A stretch of DNA of 64,000 bases, taken from assembly GCF_004337985.1 (NCBI RefSeq), contig NC_043744.1, positions 4,990,312 to 5,054,311 of the forward strand, in the 5' to 3' direction. Below the pieces are notes generated by a model. The model was not told where the DNA came from. It worked only from the letters and a program-made list of their open reading frames with translations, and did no database searches. Of this stretch, positions 13,714-25,520 are shown piece by piece (the stretch's first letter is position 1; each line of letters opens with the position of its first letter). Both the position numbers and the translations under genes were made by a program. This DNA comes from Pyricularia pennisetigena. Taxonomy: Eukaryota > Ascomycota > Sordariomycetes > Magnaporthales > Pyriculariaceae.

Positions 13714-15936
13714 GATTTTCTGCAATTCTCTAGCGCTCGCTATGTAGGTAGCAGAGGGAGACAAAGTCGGAGGAGAGGCGTTTGTGAGGTAGACAACCGT
13801 GCTACTTCAGTGCCCAAAGGAAAAGCGGGGAAAGCGACGATGCCAATGATTCAAAATATTTCACTTTCCAAAGACCGACAATATTTCACCAAATACGCGG
13901 CTGGGAATCGATCGATTGCCTGGTCTGGTTGGATGGATGCTGATTTTCTTTTTTTTTTTTTCTTCTGAAGAAGCTCGCTCGATGTAACCCACAGCTACAG
14001 ACGCGAATGAAGTCGCGATTTGGGAACAATGCGCAAACTGCGAGTTGCCGGGGAAAGCTTTAAAGTGGAGACCACCGGTCTTCGGCCCCACTATCTGTCA
14101 AGGGACGACCACAAAACTTTGCACGAATGCACCAAGAGTTTGCGAATTTTCTCTCCTTTTCTTTTCCTCATCAATGTCATCGGCCTTCTGTTTAGAGTCG
14201 CGGAGCAAGACTTTTCTCACTGCTTGTTCAGGTCTAAAAGGCCTCTTAGCGCGCTAGTGAACGCCTAGATTGAGCATGCACTCTCCCGTAATGTCACCTG
14301 ATGCATTTTTTTAATTATTTGCTTGTTCAGGTGTACGCAAGTTCTTTGGACGAGTGATACAGATAGATGTTTTGAGATATCCCAGTGTGTTATCCCAGCT
14401 CAGCTCTTCTTGCCTGCTGCTTCCTGCCTTTGCTTTAATTTCAGCCGTAGCAGGTCCGGCTTGGGACAGCTGACTGTCGAGGCATCGTCACCATTCTTTT
14501 CGTAAAAGGCTTTGCAACAGTCGTATAGAGCATCAATTACACCCTGGCATTTTTCCTCTTTGTAGCCATTCTTCGTGAGGCAATCTGAGTTGAAAGGATG
14601 TGAGCATCATGGACTGACCAACAACCGAGTCTCGTGGAATCTATGCCTGCCTACCTTGTATGGCGCACTGTATTTGGGGCAAGAAAAGATCAAAGATTTG
14701 AGGGTCAGCATCATCCGATGTGAACTGAGTATCTTTTGTAAACAAATCAAACACACCGCTCTAGGATGACAAGGTGGATCGGTATTAAGATCTTTCTGCA
14801 GTGACTGTTAAATTTCAAGGGATATGGTCAGTGATCAGCGGATATAAAGCCGACCCAAGTAATCGCTTTTACGGCAGACGGGCAACGTATGAATAAACGA
14901 GTCCTGTAAACCGACCATGGCTGCTTCGCGGGTGCAGGAGCTATCTCCGGATGAGGCTCAACTAGCTATGATGACGAATGAAGGCTGGGTGGGAATGGAT
15001 GAACACCCAGGAGGTATATTGTTGCCCAAACAAGCTATCAAAAAGGGCGGTGAAGTGTGTCCCTTTAAGGGATGAGATTGGTGACGTCTGGTAAAAACAG
15101 CGACTTGACAGAATACAAACTGAACTACAAGTGATGTCGTGGTGAAGAGATTCCGAGCTCTTTCTTCTATGCAAGCGCAGCTTATCCCAGCACAGAATCG
15201 CCCCACACTGCCGTCACTGTTTTGCCCACGGACGGTTGCGTACAGTACAGTACAGTACAGTAGAGCACTTGCATCCCGATCTACCTTGGCTGAGGTGCCT
15301 GGCTTTGCTTCCACCAACGATCAATTAAGTTCCTTGCTCGTTTTGCATCGGCACAAAACTGCCTTTGGGTGGCCGCATCCTCCATTTCAATTTGGGTCTC
15401 CTCACTGAGCTTGCTTCGGTAAACTTCCAGGTGCATCCGTAAGTTGTTTTTCTTTTTTTATTTATTTATTTATTTTGGTTTGTTTTTTTATTCCTCGTCT
15501 GCTGCTGTTGCGCTTCCAAAACCAATAACTTCCTAATCAAAGATCACGCCTGTCATTCCCCTCTGAATTTGACGTATCGATTGCTTTGGATCTCTTACCC
15601 CACCAAAATCACGGAACTGGACCTCACTCCGCCCGCCTTGCCCAGACCCTCACCCACTTTCACGCGCCTGCCGCCGACGTGCCTTTCGCTTTGCGCCTTT
15701 GAATCCTGCACCGTCAAAATCCTTCATTTGAGTAGCACAAAACAGCTCTCAGACTTCAGAGTCACTAATTCTTTGAAAACATTGAACAAAACCGCGGGCC
15801 AAATCTAGTGAACCCACCTCGACGCGACTTGTCTTTATCCCTGCGTACCATACGTAGAGCAAAAGCGACGTCGTTCTACTCGCCGGAGCACCTTCCCCCC
15901 CCCTCTAATTCACTTCCGAGGCAACTCGCTTCCATA
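13714..15936. other. Divergent intergenic region between NUP84 and SUMO
   Basis: About 2.2 kb holding both promoters. Five tandem copies of TACAG lie at about 15241-15265. A T/TTTA-rich block lies at about 15445-15490. C-rich stretches sit just upstream of the SUMO start (15890-15905). No supportable protein-coding gene, tRNA or other RNA gene seen. Confidence 0.55.
15241..15265. repeat. Short tandem repeat (TACAG)n
   Basis: About five perfect copies of the pentamer TACAG in the region upstream of the SUMO gene. Confidence 0.85.
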
Positions 15937-16398
15937 ATGTCGGATCGCGAGAACGGCGGCAGCCCTCACGACTACCCAGGTGCCGGCGGCGGTGCACCAG
16001 CTGGCGGTGGTGACCCAGCTGCCCCGGAGCACCTCAACATCAAGGTGACTGATAACAACAACGAGGTCTTCTTCAAGATCAAGCGATCGACAAAGCTGGA
16101 GAAGCTCATGAACGCATTTTGCGATCGTCAGGGCAAGTCGCTCAGTCAAGTCCGCTTCCTGTTTGACGGGCAGCGCGTCCAACCGACCGACACACCAGAC
16201 ACGGTAAGTGTGTCCGGGCTTTTGTCTTTTTTTTTTTTTTTTTTCTCCCCCCTACACCCAATGACGCAAAAACGAGGCAAAGAAGCAAGGTTGAGAAAGG
16301 TAGGAAACAGCTGCTGACATTGATCAAAACCATAACAGCTCGAGATGGCCGACGGAGACACACTGGAGGTCCACCAGGAGCAGGTTGGCGGTGCTTAA
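15937..16398 (+). CDS. SMT3: SUMO (Smt3) ubiquitin-like modifier
   Basis: Small ubiquitin-like modifier conjugated to lysines of target proteins, mostly nuclear. Exons 15937-16203 and 16339-16398 (135-nt intron) give 108 aa. The N-terminus is flexible and Gly/Pro-rich (GGSPHDYPGAGGGAPAGGG). The ubiquitin fold covers HLNIKVTDNNNEVFFKIKRSTKLEKLM, then RFLFDGQRVQPTDTPD, then LEMADGDTLEVHQEQVGG. The diglycine used for conjugation is followed by a single Ala that a Ulp-type protease would remove. The frame that reads through the donor ends in a poly-Phe run encoded by the intron's T tract and is not real. Single small gene with a C-rich leader. Confidence 0.95.
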
Positions 16399-16836
16399 TT
16401 TACGAGACAGTTAGTCAGTTTGGGCTCAGATGCGCTGTCAGTATACTGCCAAAAAGATGGATAGGGAGGAGGAGGAAGTGCGTGGAAGCAGCCGAAAGAA
16501 TATGGAAACTTGGGCGGGGCTCGGGAGAAGCTATGGACATTTACGACTCTCTCTCTCTCTCTTACTTTTTTCTTTTTTTTTTTCCGTCACCAAAGTAACC
16601 CAACCTTTGACAATCTCAGAACACAAGCCTCTCTAGGTTCTCGCAAGGGAAGAGCAAAGAGAGAAATGACAATTCCACTATTGCAAGTACAGTCAGAATT
16701 CCCACTGGTCTCGGCTTTTCATCAAGGCAAAAGAGGATGAGAAAACCCTATTGCGGAGCGGCATGCATACAGCAAGACTCGCCCTTGATTTAGTGCTGGA
16801 AGGGTAACCGGGTGGAAGGCTTTCTTTGATATGGTA

Positions 16837-16888
<52 letters not shown>

Positions 16889-17699
16889 NNNNNNNNNNNN
16901 NNNNNNNNNNNNNNNTTTCATTCTCTCTCCCTCTCCCACTGCAGAATTTCTCTTCAACTAAACCCTCTCTTATGATAATCATGAAAAACAAAAAGTTATT
17001 TTGTATATTTCATGTCGTGATGCTACAACATTGGCGCCCTGGGAATGAACATGGTCCCCCAGCTCTGCCTTGGATGTGGTGCACCGTAGCAATGAAGCGC
17101 CTAGACCATCAAAAACTCGCACATGGGCACAAAAGAATAATGGCATCTCGGTATCACCAACGACTTGTCATTGAGCATGTGAATCCTGTTTGAAAAGAAA
17201 AAAAAAAAGAAATAGATGGAATCGTGCTATTCCTGAGAGGCTAGGCAGCCCGCCCCCAACTCCCGTGAGGGCAAGACTGCCTAAGCGTTGGGTGGTCAAA
17301 AGCGCTAAGGAAAGAAAAGTCCAAAAAAAAGGAGAGACTAGGCTTGGTTGTCCAAACCATAAAGGAATGAATGGGGTATGCTGACCATCAACCTCTCCTT
17401 GCTAAGCATGTGATTTATGCAAGGGAGAAGAATAAGGAATCAAGACACCACCACTACGGCCAACAACAACGGGCCTCCCCTCGTCCCCTTTTTGTGCTTC
17501 TTTGTCGCCTCTCTCTCTCTCTCTCTCTTTTTCTCTCTTGATGCAACAGCTCCCATCTCCAACTGAGACTTGGCACAACAACGCACGCTCGCTCGCTAAA
17601 AAACAACCCACAACGAAATAAAGCAGTGATAACAACAACAGCACCAATATCACAAAACAACAACAACAGCAACAACAACAACACTCATCCTCGTCAAAC
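16399..17699. other. Convergent intergenic region with assembly gap
   Basis: 3' regions of SUMO (plus) and the LIM protein (minus). It holds a 50-nt poly-T, an N run and a CT microsatellite near 17511-17528. Also has a CAA-rich stretch at 17645-17690 next to the LIM stop codon. No gene seen. Confidence 0.6.
16839..16915. repeat. 50-nt poly-T running into a 27-nt N gap
   Basis: T at 16839-16888 followed directly by N at 16889-16915. The true length and the sequence across the gap are unknown. Confidence 0.9.
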
Positions 17700-20560
17700 T
17701 CAGCCCTTCAGCTCCCTCGCTCGACAGGGCGTGCAGAGCACCTCCATGAAGCCGTCGCTGGCCTCCCGGGGGAAGACCTGGCCGTCGTCGAAGCCGCCGC
17801 CGCAGGTTCCGCAGCGGAAGCACTCGTCGTGCCACTCGCCGCCGAGCGCGCGCACGTACTGGCCGATGACGGCCTTTTTGCAGCCCTTGCACTTGGGCGC
17901 CCTCCGCTCCGTCCGCTTGGTCTGGCAGCCGACGCACCAAGCGTAGCCGTCCTTTTCAATGTGCGTCATGCCTTGCTCGAACGGGTCGCCGCACTCGGCG
18001 CAGAAGAAGTGGCCGTAGTGCCAGTGCGCCCCGAGCGCAAAGACGTGCTCGCCGATGATGGGCGTCCGGCAGTGCTTGCACTTGGGCGCAAACTGCTCGT
18101 GCCAGTCCAGGTGGCAGAAGAAGCGGAGGCGCTCGTCGCCGTCTTCCGCCATCGTCTTGCCGGGCTCTTCGTCCAACACTTCACCGGCCGCGCGACGCGC
18201 GATCCGCTCCAGTCGTGCGGACCGGAAGCTCTCCGGTTCGGGACTGATCTCGAGCGCCTCCAAGGACGTGCCGCACGTGTAGCAGGTAAAGCACTGCGGG
18301 TGGAAACGCTCGTTGCCGCCAGCCAGCGCGACGAAGCGGCCCTCGATGTGCTGCCCGCATTCGTGACAGCGAGCCGTAGACCGGCTGCCAGCCGAAGAAC
18401 CTGGTGCTGGTGACCAGTGCCCTCGCGAGCGCTGAGCTTCGTGCCGGAAGCGCCCAACCGGACCCTTGACGGGCGTGGGCAGGGGACGTGCCGAAGGTGC
18501 CGGTTTTGAGTTGGAACTCGAGTTGCTCGCCTCATCTGGAGTAATGATTATCGGCACACCAGAGCTACCGTCCGCGTCATCGTCAGGGGTGACGATTGAG
18601 GGTATAGTAGGGGGTGCTGCCACGGAGATGGATGGGATGTTTTGGGTCTTGGACTTGGAGGGAGAGGCTTCGGGCTCACTAACGGCAATCGACGGAACAG
18701 TGTTGGCAGCAGCGGCAGCAGCAGCAGCCAAAGGTCGCTGCTCATCAGCAACAGATTCTACCTGAACTGCTGGCGGGCAGACGTTGCGGCCACGCGGTTG
18801 CTGCGGCGTTGATTGCGGTCGCGGCACGTCACGAGCCTCCACAACCGAGATAGAAGGGACAGAGGAGGCTTGTCTGAGTGCTGCCGGTTGTGGTTGGGGT
18901 CTTGGCGACGATGCTGGTCCGGGGGCTGATGCAGGGCTTTGTTGCCTGGCTGCTTGGTCTCGGCGGAAGAAGGGGCTGCGATGTCTGGGGTCTGGCTTCT
19001 TATCAGTTCCCGGGTCCTTTTCCGGAACCTTCCAGGTTGCGTCAAAGCTTACGATTGGCCGTCCGGGGCTGTCACTGACAAATGCCGGCGTGGGCAACTT
19101 CTCGCTGCGGTCCTTGAGCTTCATGCTCGTAGCAGACCTAATGTCATCGCCCCGGATCTCAACACCGTTCTTGCGCGGCACGTCCTCGCGAGGAGCTGCC
19201 GGTGTCTCGGACGAAGAGTTGCTCGTGTATAGAGGATTCCGCGACTGAGAAGGCGGATTCCTGTGGATCTCAATCTTGGAGACTGGTCGTGGCGGTTCTT
19301 CGGGCAGCTTGGGGTTGGTCTCTGGCACTTCGGGCGCAAACTGCACACGGTTGAGCGGGTTTCTGGCCTTTGCCCGCAGGGGCAGCGCATTCGCGGGCGC
19401 AGCGTTGCTCGAAGTAGCCTTTGTGGCAGGTGAAGAAGCCCCCTCGGGCTCCTCCCATATCTGATCACCAGAAAAGGGCTTCTGCACCTCACCACTGATG
19501 TTGCGTTTCAAGCTGCTCCTCCGACGTTCCGAAGACTTGGTGGCCATGGGCCGTGGGCCACCGGCAAGCCCGCGATATGTCTTGGTAGGCTGCTCCGAGT
19601 CCATCGAGTTCTCTCTTGACTTTTCGAGGCTCGGGCGACCTCCGCTCTTCCCTGCCGTTGATCCCAAGGACACATGGCTACGTGAGCCGGCGTTGTTTCC
19701 GTCGCTAGAAGTGCTGCTCCCTGAAACGGAGCGCGAGCCCATGTCCCTACGCAAGCCTGTCGGCTCGACATTCGCACCGTTGTAGCCCGCGCTAGCAGTC
19801 CGTGCATAAGCATAACTGTTCTTGCGCATGTGAGGCTTGTAACGGTAGGGCGCGTCTGGTTCTGGTGGCTTCACGCCGTTTTGATGTTGCCAAACGAGGT
19901 CGGCAGCCTCGTCCAGGGCGGCAGCGTGAATCCGTTTCTCCTCATCGTCCTCTTCGGCTGACTCGGCCTTTTCCCGTTCCCTGAGGTCCATATCATCCAT
20001 TGCCTGCTTCAGAGAGAAGGCCTCTTCTTTTTCCATCCATCTTTGACCGCGCTCGATGTAGGTCGCCGACGGCACAACCTCTGATGGTTTGAGAGGAACA
20101 GTTGAGCCTGGAGCTTTGGGGTAGTAATCGCGGCCGCGCGCGCTTGTGTTGGAGTATCTGGAGGTTACGCTACCGGCAACAGAGGGCCTGCTGATGATGG
20201 AGGGTGGTACAGCGTATTGGCCCCGGGGGTTCATCGAAGATGTCTCGGAGGCAAGCGATGCGCCGCCGAGGGAAGATCGTTTACTTGAAGCCAGTGAAGG
20301 CCTGCCAGAATCACGTCTGCTGTTTTCTGGCTGTGGCCTGGCCCCTCCCGGACGGCTGATGCGGTTTTGCCTGAGGTCGGCAAGGTACGAGGCGAACTGC
20401 TCGTTTGACTGATTGTTTGATTGTCCCTTAGCAACGGCGCAAAATTTGTAGTAGTACGTACATGCAGAGGGAAACTGTATTTGCTCACCATGTATGAGGG
20501 CGAGGGCGGCGTGACCTTCCGGTTGGAAGTCCGCTCCTTGGACTTCCCTCGAGCAAACAT
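17700..20560 (-). CDS. Paxillin-like protein with three C-terminal LIM domains
   Basis: Exons (minus) 20489-20560 and 17700-20408 (80-nt intron) give 926 aa. Exon 1 encodes MFARGKSKERTSNRKVTPPSPSYM. Exon 2 continues SNEQFASYLADLRQNRISRPGG, a segment typical of fungal LIM proteins. The first ~690 residues are low-complexity and Ser/Pro/Arg-rich, hence disordered. Three zinc-binding LIM domains follow: CHECGQHIEG... (interrupted by a long insert with FRSARLERIARRAAGEV), CKHCRTPIIGEHVFALG... and CKGCKKAVIGQYVRALG.... The ending is CTPCRARELKG. Fission and budding yeast Pxl1 are paxillin-like LIM proteins at sites of polarised growth and cytokinesis; a similar actin/Rho-linked role here is inference. 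The internal Met at 20234 is not the start because the upstream frame is conserved-looking. Confidence 0.87.
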
Positions 20561-21465
20561 CTTATCGCGTAGCCTGTTTAGCAGCTAGCTATTTGGATGA
20601 ATCGGAGTTCTGCTTCGTTTTTGCCGTATGTAAAAGTGCTTGTTCCGTATCCAAAGCGCCGTTCAAAAATAATTCAAAAATCGTGGTTGGCAAAGATCAA
20701 AGAGGTCAAAGAAGGGCAGGTCGCCGTTGTGGTACTCGATATTGCGGTGAAGAAGTCTATTTGTTTATTAAATTCTATGCAATTCATGAAGCGTTTGAAG
20801 GAATCTTAGGTAGGATGTCAGGTTTTGGGTAACAATAAACAGTTGACCAAAGCCATGTGTCGTATTTTCTTGCATGGAACAACCCGAAAAGCAAGACGGT
20901 CGGACGGGGTTAGTGCTTTAAAAGATCAATGCCGATCTTGTGTTGTTTACCAGAATGGAAACCAAGGCAACGAGCCAAGCGCCTTCGGCAAATCCAAGGG
21001 GGGTCGTGGTTTAGTCTTTGTCTGGACCCACAAATCGACAACGTCAAAGTGTGGAGCCCCATTGAGATTGAGTCACCACCTGCTGTGCTGGCTGGGAGCT
21101 GCAAGAGGTACGAAACAACCTCAGCAAACTTTGCTTTGTACCGGGTGGCTTTTGGTGATGTGCCGGGAATGTACTAGGGGTCCAGTTTGTGCTTTAGAGA
21201 AATCAGAGGATCCGGATGGTCTTGCTCCCGCATGTGCGAGGCTTTTCGACATCTTACTACCACCAGCAAATATTAAATCGCCTTAAGCGAACCTTCTATT
21301 GAAGTCGGTCCCTGGTAAACTCCGCTAGTGGGAAACGAACGGCCGTACCCACATTGGTACAATAAACATACATTACATTATGTAGGCACTTTAAATTACC
21401 TTTAGGTACCTTACCTTAGCCTAGCTCACCTACCTGGTCGAAGCTCCTCCTCTACTCTATGGTTT

Positions 21466-21497
<32 letters not shown>

Positions 21498-23049
21498 TTT
21501 TTTTTTCTTCTTTCCACCTAGTGGATTCAAATATTGATTGGATCTCCCGGCCCGCGCCCGTTGATGCCAGGGTTCACGATGGAGAAAAACATGAAGCAAA
21601 CAAACATATGCCAGGTCGCGTCTTGGCCGTCCTGGTTAGTCACGGTCTCGTCCAAGAATTGCTTCTGAACAGGATTCTAGACTAGACTAGCTTTAGCTTT
21701 TGTAGCTCGGGGAAAAGGGGTGAGAGTGAAGTCTTGTTAATTTGCACGACAAATGGAATATAAATTATCTGCTGGCAGTTGTTGGGGATTGTCTATTTGA
21801 GTCAAGCACAGACTTGTGCTCTACTTCGCATAAAAGCTGTCTGTCTCTCTACCTGCCAGCAAATCAGGCGCCTTGTCTGTCCTACATTAGCTAGCGGCTT
21901 TGTCACCTTCGATCTACGCAATGAATGCATGATGCGAAAAGCCGAATAGGACATCATCTTTCATAATTTTTATGCCGCCACCACCATCATTAATCCATCG
22001 ATGCGGGGCACATTGAATAAACCAGAGGAGGGGAAACATGTCCAGAATTGCTGTGCGTGTCCAACATGACTTTCCTGTAGCTGAGGTAGGCAGGTCGATT
22101 CTGGGTGATTCCTGCGGGGTGAGCGTCTGCTTCTTCTACCCGGGCCGAGAATGTTTATTCCCGGCCATTGTTATTGGTGAGAAAGGTGGACCAGTGTTGT
22201 ATCTAATGCCAACCGTATCCCAACCGCACACCATTCGCTCACTTCCAATGTTATATCGACTCTTGCCATACAAAGGGTTTTCAACTCATTGAGACATCAG
22301 CGAGTAGTTTTATATTGTTGAGCGGTGCTCCCGGCCAGGCACCGGCTGCGAACAACTGCAGCACATTCCCTGAACATGAAGTGACTGACTGTGATTACAA
22401 GGGCTTCTTCCTGACAAATCATCTCATTAATACTTACATGATCTGCTTTACAGAACGAAAGGGCTAGTTAGGCTTGGTCCCCTCCCCGCATATCTAGTTC
22501 CTCCTTGGACTTGGCGTGCGTCTCCTTGCGACTCTGGATCGTCCCAATCTCCACTCTTGATGGTCACTCCGTTGTCGGTCGATGGATAAAGTCCATACAT
22601 ACCGCCGAGGCATTACATGTCTTTTTTTTGGCAACCTGCAAGCAAAGGGCAAGGGGTCGACGCCCTTTTGCTGAGTGTGCCTGGACATGGGACCAAATGA
22701 AAACCAAAAACAAAGAGAGGAGAGAAAACATCCTAACCCATCTCCTCATCGGATGGATCGTCACATCGGTACCTTGACTAGTAAATGAACGATACTTGAT
22801 TCTTTTTTGTTAGTCGACCGACCTACTGTTTGTCCGACCCTAGAATAACGTATATTGATTTCAATCTATTTCTGCTGGTCTTGACGAAATTCAAGGTCTG
22901 CTGGCGACGAGTCATCGTTGACCCTGAAACTTTTTTTTTCTTGTTTTCTCTCTTTCTTAAAGCCCTCAAAAATATATTTTAAGCTCTTATACACGGGCAG
23001 TCGACGCTGTTAAGAACGCGGCTCAACTTTCCCACCAAAAACAGTTCAG
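20561..23049. other. Long divergent intergenic region
   Basis: About 2.5 kb between the LIM gene (minus) and the MFS transporter (plus). T-rich blocks lie at 21463-21477 and 21481-21506. A short TAGGTA/TACCT-rich stretch lies at 21380-21435. No frame looks like a protein and no RNA gene is recognised. Confidence 0.5.
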
Positions 23050-24999
23050 ATGACAGAGTCTTCGGCCCCCACGCTGGCCGCATCGGCCGATGCCACTAGA
23101 GACGAAACAAACGCCGTCCACCCACGAAATTCGCGGCCACCATCACCCGAAGTTGTGGAGGAGAAGGAATTTAAAGAAGGGGGTTACGGATGGTAAGGAG
23201 CTTTTTTTTTTTTTTTTTTTTTTCAAAAAAAAAAAAAAAAAAAAAAACCAAAAAAAAACCTCACAAATCCGTTCTAATCCAATTAGAAAAAAAGAAAAAA
23301 AAAAACAAGATTGCCTCTTGCAACTTTGATAACTAACAGACTATACTGCAAGCATACAGGGTCATTGTAATCGCCGTGCATCTGCTGAGTGCTCATACAT
23401 GGGGCATCAATGCATCTTACTCGGTGTTCCTGGCCTACTACCTGCGTTCTGGCGCTTTTGAGGGAGCAAGTCCCATAGCATATGCATTCGTCGGCGGCCT
23501 CAGCATCGCGATAGGTTTTGTCATGCCTTTTGTTGTCTACCATGTTGTTTAAACAAAGAGAGAAAGAAAGAAGCCACTGCTGACAACCAGATGCCAGCCC
23601 TCGTCATCTCCCCGATCGCTACCATCTCAGTACGCGAATGTGGAACGCGCAACACGCTCCTGCTTGGCAGTGCCATTATAACGTAGGTGCCAAACCCTTT
23701 GGGTAGTTCTCCCACTGCAACGGGAAATGTCTGTAAAGACGGGCAAACTAACCAGCTCCCACCAACAACCATCTCTATCGTTTCAGCACCGCGTTCATCG
23801 GTGCCTCCTTCACCACTCGGATGTGGCAGCTCATCCTCTCCCAGGGCGTCGCCTTCGGCCTCGGCATGGGCTTCACGTTCGTGGCGTCGGTCGGCGTGGT
23901 GCCGCAGTGGTTCGTCAAGCGGCGATCGCTCGCCAACGGCCTCGGGGCCGGCGGGTCGGGCATGGGCGGGCTCGTCTACGCGCTCGGGACCAACGCCATG
24001 ATCAAGGACCTGGGCCTGTCCTGGACGTTTCGCATCCTGGCCCTGATCGTCCTGGTCGTCAACTGCGTCTGCTCGATGCTGGTCAAGGACAGGAACAAGG
24101 AGCTCGGCACGGTGCAGGTGGCGTTCCACACGGCGCTCTTCAGGCGCCCAGAGTACTACCTCCTCTTGACGTGGGCCTTCTTCAGCATCCTGGGCTACAT
24201 CATCGTCGTCTTCTCCCTCTCCGACTACTGCCAGACCGTCGGCTTGACCGCGACGCAGGGCTCCATCGTCGCCGCCCTGTACAGCATGTCGCAGGGCGTC
24301 GGGCGGCCCATCATCGGCCACTTTAGCGACACGTGGGGCAGGATCAACGTCGCCGCCGTCGGGACCCTCATATCCGCCGTCGCTTCCCTTACGCTCTGGA
24401 TATTCGCCGGTCCCTACTTTGGTGGAGTAATCGTCTTTGCCCTCCTCGGTGTCTTTACCGGCATCCTCTGGGCCACCATCGGCCCCGTCTCCGCCGAGGT
24501 GGTCGGGTTGGAGCTCTTACCATCAGCTCTGTCCATCATCTGGCTGGTCCTCGCCGTGCCTTCCACGTTTGCCATGGTCATCGGTGTGAGTCTCCGAGTT
24601 CCGGGCCCCGGCGGGTATTTATATGTGCAGATATTCGTGGGCTTCATGTATTTGGTAGCATTCACATCAGGTATTTTTTTTTTCTCTCTCTCTCTTTCTT
24701 TCAAAGTTATATACGCCTGCACGGCTCAAAAATGCAATGAGACACATCAGCTGACTGTGAAATCAGCCTGGTTCCTGCGAGGGTGGAAGCTGTGGCAGTT
24801 GGAGAATCTGGACCGGATCAAGAGCCGTGGGACCGGAGTGATACGCAACAACAACGACGACGCAACAGCAGCAGCGACTGGAGAAACAGTCGCTAACGCG
24901 GCCATCTCAGGTGGTGGTCAGCAAGCGGCGAGGGAGAAGGAAACCCTGGCGACGTACCTGAAGCGAGGTAAATGGATCATATCTACAAAGGCCGTATAG
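23050..24999 (+). CDS. MFS transporter, monocarboxylate (MCT/MCH)-like
   Basis: Exons 23050-23192, 23360-23514, 23598-23682, 23787-24670 and 24767-24999 (introns 167, 83, 104 and 96 nt) give 499 aa. This matches a 12-helix MFS carrier of the fungal monocarboxylate-transporter-like group. The N-terminal ~45 residues are cytosolic. The MCT signature follows as GGYGWVIVIAVHLLSAHTWGIN across splice 1. Further landmarks are the loop WFVKRRSLANGLGAGGSGMGG, the central helices, GRPIIGHFSDTWGR and VSAEVVGL. After the last intron the tail WFLRGWKLWQLENL is cytosolic and low-complexity. Substrate unknown; yeast Mch proteins of this group do not all carry monocarboxylates. Frame-reading past the donor at 24671 gives a Phe/Ser run from the intron and is rejected. 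Intron 1 contains a striking T22-C-A23 element. Confidence 0.88.
23202..23247. repeat. Poly-T/C/poly-A inverted repeat inside MFS intron 1
   Basis: 22 T (23202-23223), one C, then 23 A (23225-23247): a near-perfect palindrome that could fold into a long A-U hairpin in the pre-mRNA. More A-rich sequence follows to about 23305. Confidence 0.9.
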
Positions 25000-25280
25000 A
25001 TTTTTTCTTTCTTTCTTCAGCCCGCTACTAGAGCTAGAGAGGAGATTCCTTTCACACCTAATAGGAAAATACATTAAAGAAAGTCGTTGGCTGAGACGCA
25101 AAGTAAAAGTTAAAAAGTTCACCCCTTTTTTTTTACTGGTGATATCGGCATATACAAAGTGTAGTAAGAAAGTTCAGGAAAAGATACAAACCCCCTTGAA
25201 TCGAAGCCAGTCGGGTCGTTTTCAGTTTCGCGGCCTGGGGACATTGAGCTCGGCTCAAACATGGAAAAATTATAGTTCTG

Positions 25281-25326
<46 letters not shown>

Positions 25327-25520
25327 NNNNNNNNNNNNNNNNNNNNNNNNNNNNNNNNNNNNNNNNNNNNNNNNNNNACATAGGTCATACCATTGCGAAC
25401 GCCACTCATCCAAAATCTAGATAAAATCCGTACTAACCTCGTGCATAATTAGCGTGTAGAGCTAGGTAGATACTCGTTCTACTATTAAGAATGAGGCAAG
25501 TCTCCCATGTTCGTTTCCGC
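25000..25520. other. Convergent intergenic region with poly-T and N gap
   Basis: 3' regions of the MFS gene (plus) and the succinyl-CoA synthetase fusion (minus). T at 25283-25326 (44 nt) runs directly into N at 25327-25377 (51 nt). No gene seen. Confidence 0.7.

Noticed and set aside
23521..24321. 266-aa minus-strand frame
   Set aside because: Shadow of the MFS transporter main exon; Asp/Arg/Glu-rich without domain.
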